This document shows, one piece after another, positions 34,044 to 42,690 of a DNA stretch of 64,000 nucleotides (its first letter is position 1; each line of letters begins with the position of its first letter). The notes beneath the pieces are model-generated. The model worked only from the letters and a program-made list of their open reading frames with translations, had not been told where the DNA came from and ran no database searches. The stretch is from positions 186,001 to 250,000 of the forward strand of contig NZ_DASTPW010000002.1 of assembly GCF_035762065.1 (NCBI RefSeq), given 5' to 3'. This DNA comes from Methylibium sp035762065. GTDB lineage: Bacteria > Pseudomonadota > Gammaproteobacteria > Burkholderiales > Burkholderiaceae_C. Both the position numbers and the translations under genes were made by a program.

Positions 34044-35861
34044 CTACAGCGACCGCGTCCGCGCCTCCAGCCAGTCGCGCGCCCCGCCCCGCACCAGCGG
34101 CGCCAGCCGCTGGCGCACCGTCGCGTGGTAGGCGTCGAGCCAGGCGACTTCGTCGTCGCGCAGCAGCGAGCGCTCGATGCAGCGCGTGTCGATCGGGCAC
34201 AGGCTCAGCGTCTCGAAGGCGAGGAACTCGCCGAAGCCGTCGGCCGGCGCCGGCACGTTGAGCACCAGGTTCTCGATGCGCACACCCCAGCGGCCGGGGC
34301 GGTAGAGGCCGGGCTCGATGCTGGTGATCATGCCGGGCTGCATCGCCGTCTCGGGAGCCGGGAGCGCGCGGCTGATCGTCTGCGGGCCCTCGTGCACGTT
34401 GAGGAAATAGCCGACCCCGTGGCCGGTGCCGTGGCCGAAGTCGAGGCTTTCGGCCCACAGCGGCGCGCGCGCGATCGCGTCGAGCATCGGCCCCGGCGTG
34501 CCGCGCGGGAAGCGCATGCGGCTCAGCGCGATCGTGCCCTTCAGGACCAGCGTGTAGTCGCGCTTCATCTCGGCGGTCGGCGAGCCGATCGGCCACACGC
34601 GCGTGATGTCGGTGGTGCCGCCGAGGTACTGGCCGCCGGAGTCGATCAGCAGCAGCCCCTCGGCCGCGAGCGCGTCGGCGCGCGAGATCACCGCATGCGC
34701 GTCGGCGCTCGCCCGGTAGTGGGGCAGCGCGCCGTTGGCGTTGAAGCCGGCGATCACCGGGAAGCTCAGGCTGACGAAGTCCGGCTGCTTCGCGCGTTCG
34801 GCGCTCAGCCGTTCGGCCACCGTCAGTTCGGTGATCGCTTCGCGGCCGAGCGCCGCTTCGAACCAGGCATAGAACGCGCACATCGCGGCGCCGTCACGCG
34901 CCATCGCCTCGCGGACGAAGGCGGCCTCGGCGTCGGTCTTGCGGCTCTTGGCGAGCGTGCTGGGGTTGATCGCCTCGACCAGCCTTGCCGCCGGCGGCAC
35001 CGCCTGGCGCAGGCCGAGCGTGATGCGCTTCGGATCGATCAGCAGCGTCGCCTCGCGCGGCAGCGCGGCGAGCGCCGCCGCGGCTTCGGCGTAGGACCGC
35101 ACAGCCACGCCGTCGCGCGCGAGCGTCGCCACCAGGCTGGCGTCGAGCTTCGAAGGATCGACGAACAGCGTCAGCGTCTGCATCGAAAGCAGCGCGTGGC
35201 CGAGGAAGACCGGGTTGTAGTCGACGTCCGCGCCGCGCAGGTTGGTGAGCCAGGCGAGGTCGTCGAGCGTCGAGATCCAGTGATGCGTCGCGCCGCGCTC
35301 GGCCATCGCAGCGCGCAGCTGCGCGAGCTTGTCGGCGCGTGCCGTCGCGGCGTGCGGCGCACGGTGCTCGTAGATCGCCGCGGCGGGCAGCGCCGGCCGC
35401 TCGGGCCAGGCGGCGGCCAGCGGGTCGGCGTCGGTCAAGAGCTTCACCCCGGCGGCGTCCATCGCGCGCTTGAGCGCGGTGTGCGCGTCGAGCGCCAGCA
35501 CCGCCGCATCGACCGCGAGCGTCTGGCCCGGCCGCAGCTGCTCGGCCAGCCAGGGCAGATGGCCGCTGGCGCCGACGCTCGCCAGCTTCACCAGCTCGAT
35601 GCCGCTGCCGGCGAGCTGCGATTCGGCCTGTGACCAGTAGCGGCTGTCGGCGAACAGCGCCGCGCGGTCGGCCAGCACGACGAGCGTCGCGACCGAGCCG
35701 GTGAAGCCCGAGAACCATTCGCGGCCCTGCCAGTGCGCCGGCAGGTACTCGGACAGGTGCGGATCGCTCGAGGGCAGCAGCACGGCGTCGTGGCCGGCGG
35801 CGCGCATCGCCTCGCGCAGGCGGTCGAGCCGCAGTCGGATCGGCGAGGTGCGGGTATCCAT
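34044..35861 (-). CDS. Xaa-Pro aminopeptidase, M24B family
   Basis: 605-aa creatinase-fold metallopeptidase removing N-terminal residues before proline. It has two creatinase N-terminal-like domains, then the catalytic pita-bread domain. The five metal ligands are visible in LLIDSGGQYLGGTTDITR (two Asp), GTGHGVG (His), SIEPGLY (Glu) and RIENLVL (Glu). The three-domain length matches the eukaryote-like aminopeptidase P1/PepP2 group rather than 440-aa PepP. ATG 35861. Confidence 0.94.
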   Translation of the reverse strand: MDTRTSPIRLRLDRLREAMRAAGHDAVLLPSSDPHLSEYLPAHWQGREWFSGFTGSVATLVVLADRAALFADSRYWSQAESQLAGSGIELVKLASVGASGHLPWLAEQLRPGQTLAVDAAVLALDAHTALKRAMDAAGVKLLTDADPLAAAWPERPALPAAAIYEHRAPHAATARADKLAQLRAAMAERGATHHWISTLDDLAWLTNLRGADVDYNPVFLGHALLSMQTLTLFVDPSKLDASLVATLARDGVAVRSYAEAAAALAALPREATLLIDPKRITLGLRQAVPPAARLVEAINPSTLAKSRKTDAEAAFVREAMARDGAAMCAFYAWFEAALGREAITELTVAERLSAERAKQPDFVSLSFPVIAGFNANGALPHYRASADAHAVISRADALAAEGLLLIDSGGQYLGGTTDITRVWPIGSPTAEMKRDYTLVLKGTIALSRMRFPRGTPGPMLDAIARAPLWAESLDFGHGTGHGVGYFLNVHEGPQTISRALPAPETAMQPGMITSIEPGLYRPGRWGVRIENLVLNVPAPADGFGEFLAFETLSLCPIDTRCIERSLLRDDEVAWLDAYHATVRQRLAPLVRGGARDWLEARTRSL

Positions 35862-35937
35862 GGCGGGGCTCCCTGTGGCCGGCGGGTCGCGCGCGGCCCT
35901 CGGATGACTTCGGCGGCCGGTCGGCCGAGCGGGAATT

Positions 35938-37332
35938 CTAGGCAGCCGGGTCGGCGCTGCCCTTGAACGCGGGCCGCGGCTCGGCGACCACGCGCGCCTG
36001 TCGCTCGAAGCTGAAGTAGGCCCAGGCCCAGTCGCTCAGCACGACGAGCCGGTTGCGAAAGCCGATCAGGAAATAGATGTGCACGAAAAGCCAGAACAGC
36101 CAGGCCGGCATGCCGCTGAAGTGCACCTGGCGGTTCAGCAGGGGCACATCGACCGACGCGATCGCCGCGCGCCGTCCGATGGTGGCGAGCGCACCGTAGT
36201 CGACGTAGCGGAACGGCCGCGTCGGCTCGCCGCGCAGCCGGCGCACCAGGTTCGCCGCGGCGGTGCGGCCCATCTGCTTGGCCGCCGGGCTGACGCCGGG
36301 CACCGGCTTCGGCGCGCCGCGCTTCGGATGGCTGTGCGCGGCGGCGAGATCGCCGATCACCTGGATCTCCGGGTGGCCGGGCAGCGAAAGATCCGGCTCG
36401 ACGACGACCCGCCCGGCACGGTCGAGCGTGCAGCCGGCGCTGGCCGCGAGCGCCTTGCCGAGCGGCGAAGCGGCGACGCCGGCGGCCCAGACGACGGTGC
36501 GCGCGGCGATGTTCGTCAGCCCCTGGCTCGCGTCGGGCGCGTCGAAACCGAGGCCGCTCGCGTCGATGCGGTTGACGCGCGCGCCGGTCAGCACTTCGAC
36601 GCCGAGCTCGTCGAGCTGCTCGAGCGCCTTGCGCGACATCGGCTCGGTGAAGGCCCCGAGCACCCGCGGCCCGCCCTCGACCAGCAGCACCCGTGCGCGC
36701 CGCGAGTCGATGCGGCGGTACTCGTCCTGCAGCGTGTGCTGGGCGATCTCGGCCAGCATGCCGGCCATCTCGACGCCGGTCGGCCCCGCGCCCACGACCG
36801 CGAAGGTGAGCCAGGCCTGGCGCTCGGCGAGATCGGACTCGCGCTCGGCGCGCTCGAAGGCCAGCAGCACGCGGCGGCGGATGTCGAAGGCGTCGGCCAG
36901 CGTCTTCAGGCCCGGCGCGTGCACGGCCCACTCGTCGTGGCCGAAATAGCTGTGCGTCGCGCCGGCGGCGACGATCAGGTGGTCGTAGGCGATGCGCTCC
37001 TCGCGGCCCGAGGCGTCGGGCGCCGCGACGATCACGTCGCGCTGCGCGGCATCGATGCCGGTCACCTCGCCGAGCAGCACGGTGAGCCGGCCGGTGCGCA
37101 TCTCGCGGCGCAGGATGTGGCGGATCGGCCCGGAGATCGACGGCGCGGTGAGCCCGGCGGTCGCCACCTGGTAGAGCAGCGGCTGGAACAGGTGGTGGTT
37201 GGTGCGGTCGATCAGCGTGATCTCGGCGTCGATCCGCGCGATCGCCCGAACCGCCTCGATGCCGCCGAAGCCGCAGCCGACGATCACGACGCGGGGCCGG
37301 CCGGTGGCCGCGCTGGAGGGGGAAGCGTTCAT
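35938..37332 (-). CDS. ndh: Type II NADH:quinone oxidoreductase
   Basis: 464-aa flavoprotein that oxidises NADH and reduces quinone without proton pumping. FAD motif VGCGFGGIEAVRAI near the N-terminus, NADH motif VVGAGPTGVEMAG near residue 185, and IQVIGDLA for the second FAD contact. A C-terminal amphipathic/hydrophobic part (PAWLFWLFVHIYFLIGFRNRLVV) docks it on the membrane. Such an enzyme would feed quinones in a photosynthetic/respiratory membrane. Single gene, ATG 37332. Confidence 0.93.
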   Translation of the reverse strand: MNASPSSAATGRPRVVIVGCGFGGIEAVRAIARIDAEITLIDRTNHHLFQPLLYQVATAGLTAPSISGPIRHILRREMRTGRLTVLLGEVTGIDAAQRDVIVAAPDASGREERIAYDHLIVAAGATHSYFGHDEWAVHAPGLKTLADAFDIRRRVLLAFERAERESDLAERQAWLTFAVVGAGPTGVEMAGMLAEIAQHTLQDEYRRIDSRRARVLLVEGGPRVLGAFTEPMSRKALEQLDELGVEVLTGARVNRIDASGLGFDAPDASQGLTNIAARTVVWAAGVAASPLGKALAASAGCTLDRAGRVVVEPDLSLPGHPEIQVIGDLAAAHSHPKRGAPKPVPGVSPAAKQMGRTAAANLVRRLRGEPTRPFRYVDYGALATIGRRAAIASVDVPLLNRQVHFSGMPAWLFWLFVHIYFLIGFRNRLVVLSDWAWAYFSFERQARVVAEPRPAFKGSADPAA

Positions 37333-37440
37333 GGCGCGTTGTTGTCGTTCGTGTCGTTCGTGGTTGGAGAAAACCGCCGAACGGGCCGGTTGCGGGCACT
37401 GTGCCAGCGCGCGCGGCGACGCACCGGCTCGGCGCTGCCG

Positions 37441-38850
37441 CTAGGCGGCGGGCGCCGGCGTGGAGCCGCGCAGCTTCGTGCGCACCAGGTCGATGTGGCT
37501 GCGCAGCGCGTACAGCTCGTCGGTGTAGGCCAGCGGCACCGACAGCCGCTTGACGCGCGCGTCGAGGTCGTCGAGCTCCTCCAGCAGCGCCTGCGCCTGC
37601 TCGGGTGTCGCGCTCGCCGCCGCGCCCGGCTCGGCCGGCGCGAGCCCGGCCTCGATCTGCCGCAGCCGTGCGTACCAGCGGAACACGCGCGAGCGGATGC
37701 GCAGCTCGTACAGCGGCGGCAGCACGCGCGACAGGGGCAGCAGCACGACGATCAGCGAGGCGATCACGACCCACATCCGGTCGATCAGGTTGGCCAGCCA
37801 GAACGGCAGGTAGCGCTGCAGGAACGGCGGGCCGTTCTCGTAGAAGCGGTCGGCGACCTTCGACATCGGCAGGTCGCTCGCGCGGCGGTTCGGGAACTCG
37901 CCGCGGCGCTGGAACCAGCCGGCCTCGCTGTGGATTTCGTTGGCGACCTGCACGAACAGCTGCTGCAGCGCCGGGTGGGTGTCGGCGCGCGCGGCCAGCA
38001 TGGCCATCGGCGCGAGCAGCTCCACGTCTTCGGGCGGGTTGTTCTGCGCGAGCTGCACCACGCCGCGCGGCAGCGTCACCGGCACCAGCATCGGCAGCCG
38101 GCGCGAATACGCCTCGGCCTGCGCCCAGCTCATCAGCCTGATGCCGGGCGTCACGAGCAGCAGCTGCACCAGCGGCGCCTCGGGCGCGGAGGTGAGCACG
38201 ATCGCGTCGGACTCGCCGGTCACGAGGCTCACCACCGCCTGCGTCTGGCCCTGGCGCTGGCCGACGATGTCGTTCGGCGACATGCCGTTCATCTCCAGCA
38301 GCCGGTAGCTCAGGTTCGTGACGCCGCTGCCTTCCGCGCCGATGCCGACCTTCCAGCCCTTGAGCTGCATCAGGCTCTCCAGCGGCTTGCCGCCGAGCTT
38401 CTGCCTCGCGGCGGCCTCGCGGTAGAACAGCCACACCGGCTCGTAGAACAGGCTGCCGAGCGAGACGAGCTTCGCGCCTTCGTCGTCGTTCGCCTCGCCG
38501 ATGCGGTCGGCGCCGCCTTGCACGAAGGCCAGGTCGACCGGGTCGTGCTCCTTCTGCAGCAGCTCGAGGTTCTCGCCCGAGCCCTGCGTCGGCCGCAGCA
38601 CGACGTCGATGCCGTAGCGGGCGAGCGCCGTGCGGTAGCGGCGGCCGAACTCGGCGTAGGCGCCCTGGTCGGCGCCGGTGGCCAGCGTCACCTGGCGGGG
38701 CGGGTTGGGATCGAGCAGCCAGTAGGCCGCGACGACGAGGCCGATCGCCAGCAGGATGAAGGGACCGCCGGTGGCGAGCAGGTCGCGCACGCTGAGCAGC
38801 GCGCCGCGGATCGGCAGGCGCGACAGCGGAGGAAGCTGGAGTCGGGGCAT
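37441..38850 (-). CDS. TAXI-family solute-binding protein with membrane anchors
   Basis: 469-aa protein: an N-terminal membrane helix (FILLAIGLVVAAYWLL), a TAXI/NMT1-type periplasmic binding domain (TLATGADQGAYAEFGRRYRTAL, KGWKVGIGAEGSGVTNLSYRLL) and a second helix near residue 355 (MWVVIASLIVVLLPLSRVL). A predicted cytoplasmic coiled-coil tail follows. No TRAP permease genes are near, so this anchored form may be a sensor or orphan receptor. ATG 38850 is used; GTG 38901 in frame would add 17 residues. Confidence 0.85.
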   Translation of the reverse strand: MPRLQLPPLSRLPIRGALLSVRDLLATGGPFILLAIGLVVAAYWLLDPNPPRQVTLATGADQGAYAEFGRRYRTALARYGIDVVLRPTQGSGENLELLQKEHDPVDLAFVQGGADRIGEANDDEGAKLVSLGSLFYEPVWLFYREAAARQKLGGKPLESLMQLKGWKVGIGAEGSGVTNLSYRLLEMNGMSPNDIVGQRQGQTQAVVSLVTGESDAIVLTSAPEAPLVQLLLVTPGIRLMSWAQAEAYSRRLPMLVPVTLPRGVVQLAQNNPPEDVELLAPMAMLAARADTHPALQQLFVQVANEIHSEAGWFQRRGEFPNRRASDLPMSKVADRFYENGPPFLQRYLPFWLANLIDRMWVVIASLIVVLLPLSRVLPPLYELRIRSRVFRWYARLRQIEAGLAPAEPGAAASATPEQAQALLEELDDLDARVKRLSVPLAYTDELYALRSHIDLVRTKLRGSTPAPAA

Positions 38851-39028
38851 CGCCAGGGCCGCGGGCGGCCGGTTGCCGGAAGGCGGCCGATTCTGATGCA
38901 CTGCCCCGGCGCGTCGCCGCGTACGCGCTCACCAGCGCGGGGCGGCGCGCGGCAGGGGTTCACGCGCTTCACCCGGAGCAGCCCGGGATGCGCGTCGAAG
39001 GCCTCAGGCGAAGGACTTGCTTGCCGAA

Positions 39029-39079
39029 ATGCTCAGCTTGGAAAAACCCGTCGTCGTCCTGCGCCTCGCGCCGCCATGA
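39029..39079 (+). other. Possible 16-codon leader ORF coupled to the EAL gene
   Basis: A short frame (ATG 39029 to TGA 39077-39079) overlaps the EAL gene start by ATGA. AAGGAC lies 12 nt before it, whereas the EAL ATG has no ribosome site of its own. This would allow translational coupling. Coding potential is unproven. Confidence 0.35.
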
Positions 39080-40380
39080 GCCCGTTGTCCCTCGTTTCGC
39101 CGCCCGCCGAGCCGTCGATCGACCCGGCCGGCGATGCCGACACCGCCTTCGCCCGGCTCGAGGTCCGCGCTTGCGAAGCCGCCGCCCGGCCCTGGATCGC
39201 GGCGCACGGCGGCTACACCCTCGCAAGTCACTTCCAACCGATCGTGAGCCTCGCGCACGGCCGCGTCGTCGGCCACGAGGCGCTGCTGCGCGCCAGCGAC
39301 GCCGAAGGCCAGCCCGTCGCGCCGCCGCGCTTCTTCAACGTGGCCGATGCGCACGAACTGCTCTGGCGCGATCGCCTCGCGCGCACCGTGCACGCGGCCA
39401 ACTACGCGCGCCGGGCGCTGGCCGAGCAGTGGCTGTTCCTCAACCTGCATCCGCAGGTCTTCGCGCAGCCGCAGGCGTCGAAGCTCGACCACTTCATCGC
39501 CCGCACCGCCGCGCGCTTCGGGCTCGCGCCGCACGCGCTGGTGCTCGAAGTGCTCGAAGACGCGGTACGCGACGACGCCGACTTCGACGCCGCCGTCGCG
39601 CTGGTGCGCGGGCAGGGCGGGCTGATCGCGCTCGACGACTTCGGCGCTGGCCATTCCAACTTCGACCGCGTCTGGCGCCTGCGCCCCGAGATCGTCAAGC
39701 TCGACCGCAGCCTCGTCGCGCGCTCGGCCGCCGAGCCGAGCGCACGCCGCGTCGTCACGCAGATGGTTTCGCTGCTGCACGAATGCGGCGCGCTGGTACT
39801 GATGGAAGGCGTCGAGACCGAAGCCGAGGCGCAGTTCGCGCTGGAGGCCGACGTCGATCTGGTGCAGGGCTGGTTCTTCGCGCGGCCGCAGCCGGAGCTG
39901 GTGGCGCCCGATCACGCGCGTGCATCGATCGACAAGCTCTGGCTCGCCTTCGGTGACCGCTGGCGCGGCGACGAGGCGCGCTACCGCGAGCGCGTGCGTC
40001 CCTACCGCGCCGCGATCGCCGAGGCCGCGGCGCAGCTGGCCGTCGGCCGGCCGTTCGACGAAGCGACCCAAGGCTTCCGTGCGCTGCCGCGCACCGAGCT
40101 GTGCTACCTGCTCGACGCCACCGGCCGCCAGATCGGCCGCAACCGGCCGGGCGCGAACGCCGCGCTCGCCAGCGGTGCGGCCTTCGCGCCGGTGCACGAC
40201 ACGCGCGGCGCCTGCTGGGCCAGCCGGCCCTACTTCCGCCGCGCGATGGCGGCCGTCGGCACGGTGCAGATCAGCCGGCCCTACCGCACGTTGCACGGCG
40301 CCCACCTGTGCGAGACGGCGTCGATCGCCTTCCGCTGCGCCGACGGCACGGTGCGCGTCGTCTGCGGCGACTTCAGCTGA
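39076..40380 (+). CDS. EAL-domain c-di-GMP phosphodiesterase with C-terminal sensor-like domain
   Basis: 434-aa protein with the EAL domain first (about residues 45-285). Catalytic motifs appear complete: EALLR, FLNLHPQ (Asn), LEVLED (Glu), ALDDFGAG (Asp pair), VKLDRSL (Lys), EGVETE and VQGWFFARP. It should hydrolyse c-di-GMP. The C-terminal 130 residues (LLDATGRQIGRNRP, SRPYFRRAMAAVGTVQISRPYRTLHGAHLCETA) look like a PDC/Cache-type ligand-binding fold without membrane helices, so a cytoplasmic signal is sensed. No clear ribosome site precedes ATG 39076. Confidence 0.9.
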   Translation: MSPLSLVSPPAEPSIDPAGDADTAFARLEVRACEAAARPWIAAHGGYTLASHFQPIVSLAHGRVVGHEALLRASDAEGQPVAPPRFFNVADAHELLWRDRLARTVHAANYARRALAEQWLFLNLHPQVFAQPQASKLDHFIARTAARFGLAPHALVLEVLEDAVRDDADFDAAVALVRGQGGLIALDDFGAGHSNFDRVWRLRPEIVKLDRSLVARSAAEPSARRVVTQMVSLLHECGALVLMEGVETEAEAQFALEADVDLVQGWFFARPQPELVAPDHARASIDKLWLAFGDRWRGDEARYRERVRPYRAAIAEAAAQLAVGRPFDEATQGFRALPRTELCYLLDATGRQIGRNRPGANAALASGAAFAPVHDTRGACWASRPYFRRAMAAVGTVQISRPYRTLHGAHLCETASIAFRCADGTVRVVCGDFS

Positions 40381-40385
40381 GCGGC

Positions 40386-40742
40386 TCAGTCGCGCAGGCC
40401 GAGCAGTTCCACTTCGAACAACAGCGTCGCGTTCGGCGGGATCACGCCGCCGGCACCGCGCGCGCCATAGCCGAGCTGCGGCGGGATCACGAGCCGGCGC
40501 GTGCCGCCGGCCTGCATGCCGGCGACGCCTTCGTCCCAGCCGCGGATGACCTGGCCGGCACCGAGCGAGAACTCGAAGGGCTCGCCGCGGTCCTTGCTCG
40601 AATCGAACTTGCGGCCGGCCTTGCCGTCGTCGAACAGCCAGCCGGTGTAGTGCACGCGGACCTCCTGGCCCGCCTGCGCGGTCGCGCCGCTGCCCACCGT
40701 GGTGTCGTCGATCTGCAGGCCGGAGGGTGTGGTGGTGGGCAT
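40386..40742 (-). CDS. FKBP-type peptidyl-prolyl cis-trans isomerase
   Basis: 118-aa single-domain FKBP that isomerises X-Pro bonds. Family motifs VRVHYTGWLFDDGKAGRKFDSS, VIRGWDEGVAGMQAGGTRRLVIPPQLGYG and IPPNATLLFEVELL are all present. There is no signal peptide, so it is cytoplasmic. It is convergent with the EAL gene, 5 nt apart. Confidence 0.94.
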   Translation of the reverse strand: MPTTTPSGLQIDDTTVGSGATAQAGQEVRVHYTGWLFDDGKAGRKFDSSKDRGEPFEFSLGAGQVIRGWDEGVAGMQAGGTRRLVIPPQLGYGARGAGGVIPPNATLLFEVELLGLRD

Positions 40743-40895
40743 GGCGGGTCCTGGTTGCGATGAGGGCGGCGAGGATACGGCGGGGGCTGGGCGCGGCGGG
40801 AAGGCGCCGGGCGTCCACCGTCTGGGGCCGAGCCGCCCACCGGCCCCGTGCCGCACCCGATGTCTCTCGGCCGCCCCCGCGGGTATACCGGTCGC

Positions 40896-42635
40896 ATGAG
40901 CGCAGTCCCCGCCGACCGACCGCACCTGAAGCATTGGCCGGCGCGGCTGCCGCGCGAGCTGGTCGTGCCCGAGACGAGCCTGTGGTTCAACCTCGAGGTC
41001 AGCGCGCGCCGCTACCCCGACAAGCCGGCCTACGTCTTCTTCGGCCGCACGCTGAGCTATCGCGAGCTCTTCAGCCAGGCCGAGGCGCTCGCGGGCTGGC
41101 TCGAGCAGGTCGCCGGCGTGAAGGCCGGCGACCGCGTCGCGCTGTACCTGCAGAACTGCCCGCAGTACGCGGTCGCGTACTACGCGGTGCTGCGCGCGAA
41201 CGCGGTGGTGGTGCCGGTCAACCCGATGAACAAGGCCGACGAGTTCAGTCACTACATCGCCGATCCGGAGACCGTGGTGGTGTTCGCGAGCGCCGACCTG
41301 GCCGCACACGTCGCCGCGGCCGATGCGCAGCAGCCGGCCGAACGCAGGCTGCGTCACCTCGTCGTCACCCGCTACGCCGACGCGTTGCCGTCGGCGCTGC
41401 CGGCCGACCTGCCGGTGCCCGCGGCGATGGCGCAGTGGCTCGCGGCCGATCCGCCGCTGCCGCATGGCGGGTCGGCCGAGTTGCCGATCTCGCGCTGGCT
41501 CGACGTGCTCGCCGCCGGCCACGTGCCCGGCCCGCACACCGCGCAGCCCGACGACCTCGCGCTGCTGCCCTACACCTCCGGCACCACCGGCGCGCCCAAA
41601 GGCTGCATCCACACGCACCGCACGCTGATGAGCAACGCGGTCGGCGGCGGGCCCTGGGGTTACGGCGGTCCGGAGTCGGTCTCGCTCGGCGTCGTGCCGC
41701 TCTTCCACATCACGGGGATGATGTATTCGGTGCTCGGCGCGGTGGTGCTCGGCAGCACCGTGGTGCTGATGCCGCGGTGGGATCGCGAGCTGGCCGCTGC
41801 GCTGATCAGGCGCCATCGCGTGACGCACTGGACCTGCATCCCGACGATGATCATCGACCTCTTCGGCAGCCCGAACTACCGCAGCTTCGACCTGAGCAGC
41901 CTGCGCTACCTGAGCGGTGGCGGCGCGGCGATGCCGCAGGCGGTGGCGCAGCGGCTGCTCGACGAATTCGGCCTGCCGTTCGCCGAGGGCTACGGCCTCA
42001 CCGAGACCGCCGCGCCCAGCCACGGCAACCCGCCGGAACGCGCGAAGCTGCAATGCCTGGGCATCCCGCTCTACGGCGTCGATTCGCGCATCGTCGATCC
42101 CGAGACGCTGCGTGAGCTGCCGCCGGGGGAGATCGGCGAGATCGTCACGCACGGCCCGATGGTCTTCAAAGGCTACTGGCGCCATGCCGAAGCGACCGCA
42201 GCGGCCTTCGTGAAGATCGACGCGCCCGGCGCCGGCGACAAGCTCTACTTCCGTACCGGCGACCTCGGCCGCATGGACGAAGAGGGCTACTTCTTCCTGA
42301 CCGACCGGCTCAAGCGAATGATCAACGCGAGCGGCTTCAAGGTCTGGCCGGCCGAGGTCGAGCTGATGCTCTACAAGCATCCGGCGGTGCAGGAGGCCTG
42401 CGTGATCGCGACGCGCGACGCCTACCGTGGCGAATCGGTCAAGGCCGTCGTCGTGAAGCGCCACGACCACCCCGACGCGAGCGCGCAGCAGATCATCGAC
42501 TGGTCGCGCGAGCAGATGGCCGTCTACAAGACGCCGCGCGAGGTGGAGTTCGTCGAGGCGCTGCCGAAATCCGGCGCCGGCAAGGTGCTGTGGCGCGTGC
42601 TGCAGGACCGCGAGGACGCGAAGACGCGGGCTTGA
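40896..42635 (+). CDS. Long-chain fatty-acid-CoA ligase-like AMP-binding protein
   Basis: 579-aa ANL-superfamily enzyme making acyl-CoA from a carboxylate and ATP. Motifs: LLPYTSGTTGAPKG phosphate loop, GYGLTETAAPSH, YFRTGDLGRMDEEGY, DRLKRMINASGFKVWP and a C-terminal PKSGAGKVLWR lysine. The long-chain fatty-acid ligase group is the best guess. ATG 40896 follows GGGTATACCGGTCGC, with no strong ribosome site. It is unrelated in position to the shorter ligase at 17151. Confidence 0.88.
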   Translation: MSAVPADRPHLKHWPARLPRELVVPETSLWFNLEVSARRYPDKPAYVFFGRTLSYRELFSQAEALAGWLEQVAGVKAGDRVALYLQNCPQYAVAYYAVLRANAVVVPVNPMNKADEFSHYIADPETVVVFASADLAAHVAAADAQQPAERRLRHLVVTRYADALPSALPADLPVPAAMAQWLAADPPLPHGGSAELPISRWLDVLAAGHVPGPHTAQPDDLALLPYTSGTTGAPKGCIHTHRTLMSNAVGGGPWGYGGPESVSLGVVPLFHITGMMYSVLGAVVLGSTVVLMPRWDRELAAALIRRHRVTHWTCIPTMIIDLFGSPNYRSFDLSSLRYLSGGGAAMPQAVAQRLLDEFGLPFAEGYGLTETAAPSHGNPPERAKLQCLGIPLYGVDSRIVDPETLRELPPGEIGEIVTHGPMVFKGYWRHAEATAAAFVKIDAPGAGDKLYFRTGDLGRMDEEGYFFLTDRLKRMINASGFKVWPAEVELMLYKHPAVQEACVIATRDAYRGESVKAVVVKRHDHPDASAQQIIDWSREQMAVYKTPREVEFVEALPKSGAGKVLWRVLQDREDAKTRA

Positions 42636-42690
42636 CCGCGCCCGTCGGGGCACGGGCGGCGTGCAGCTGCGCACCTAAACTGCCGCGACG

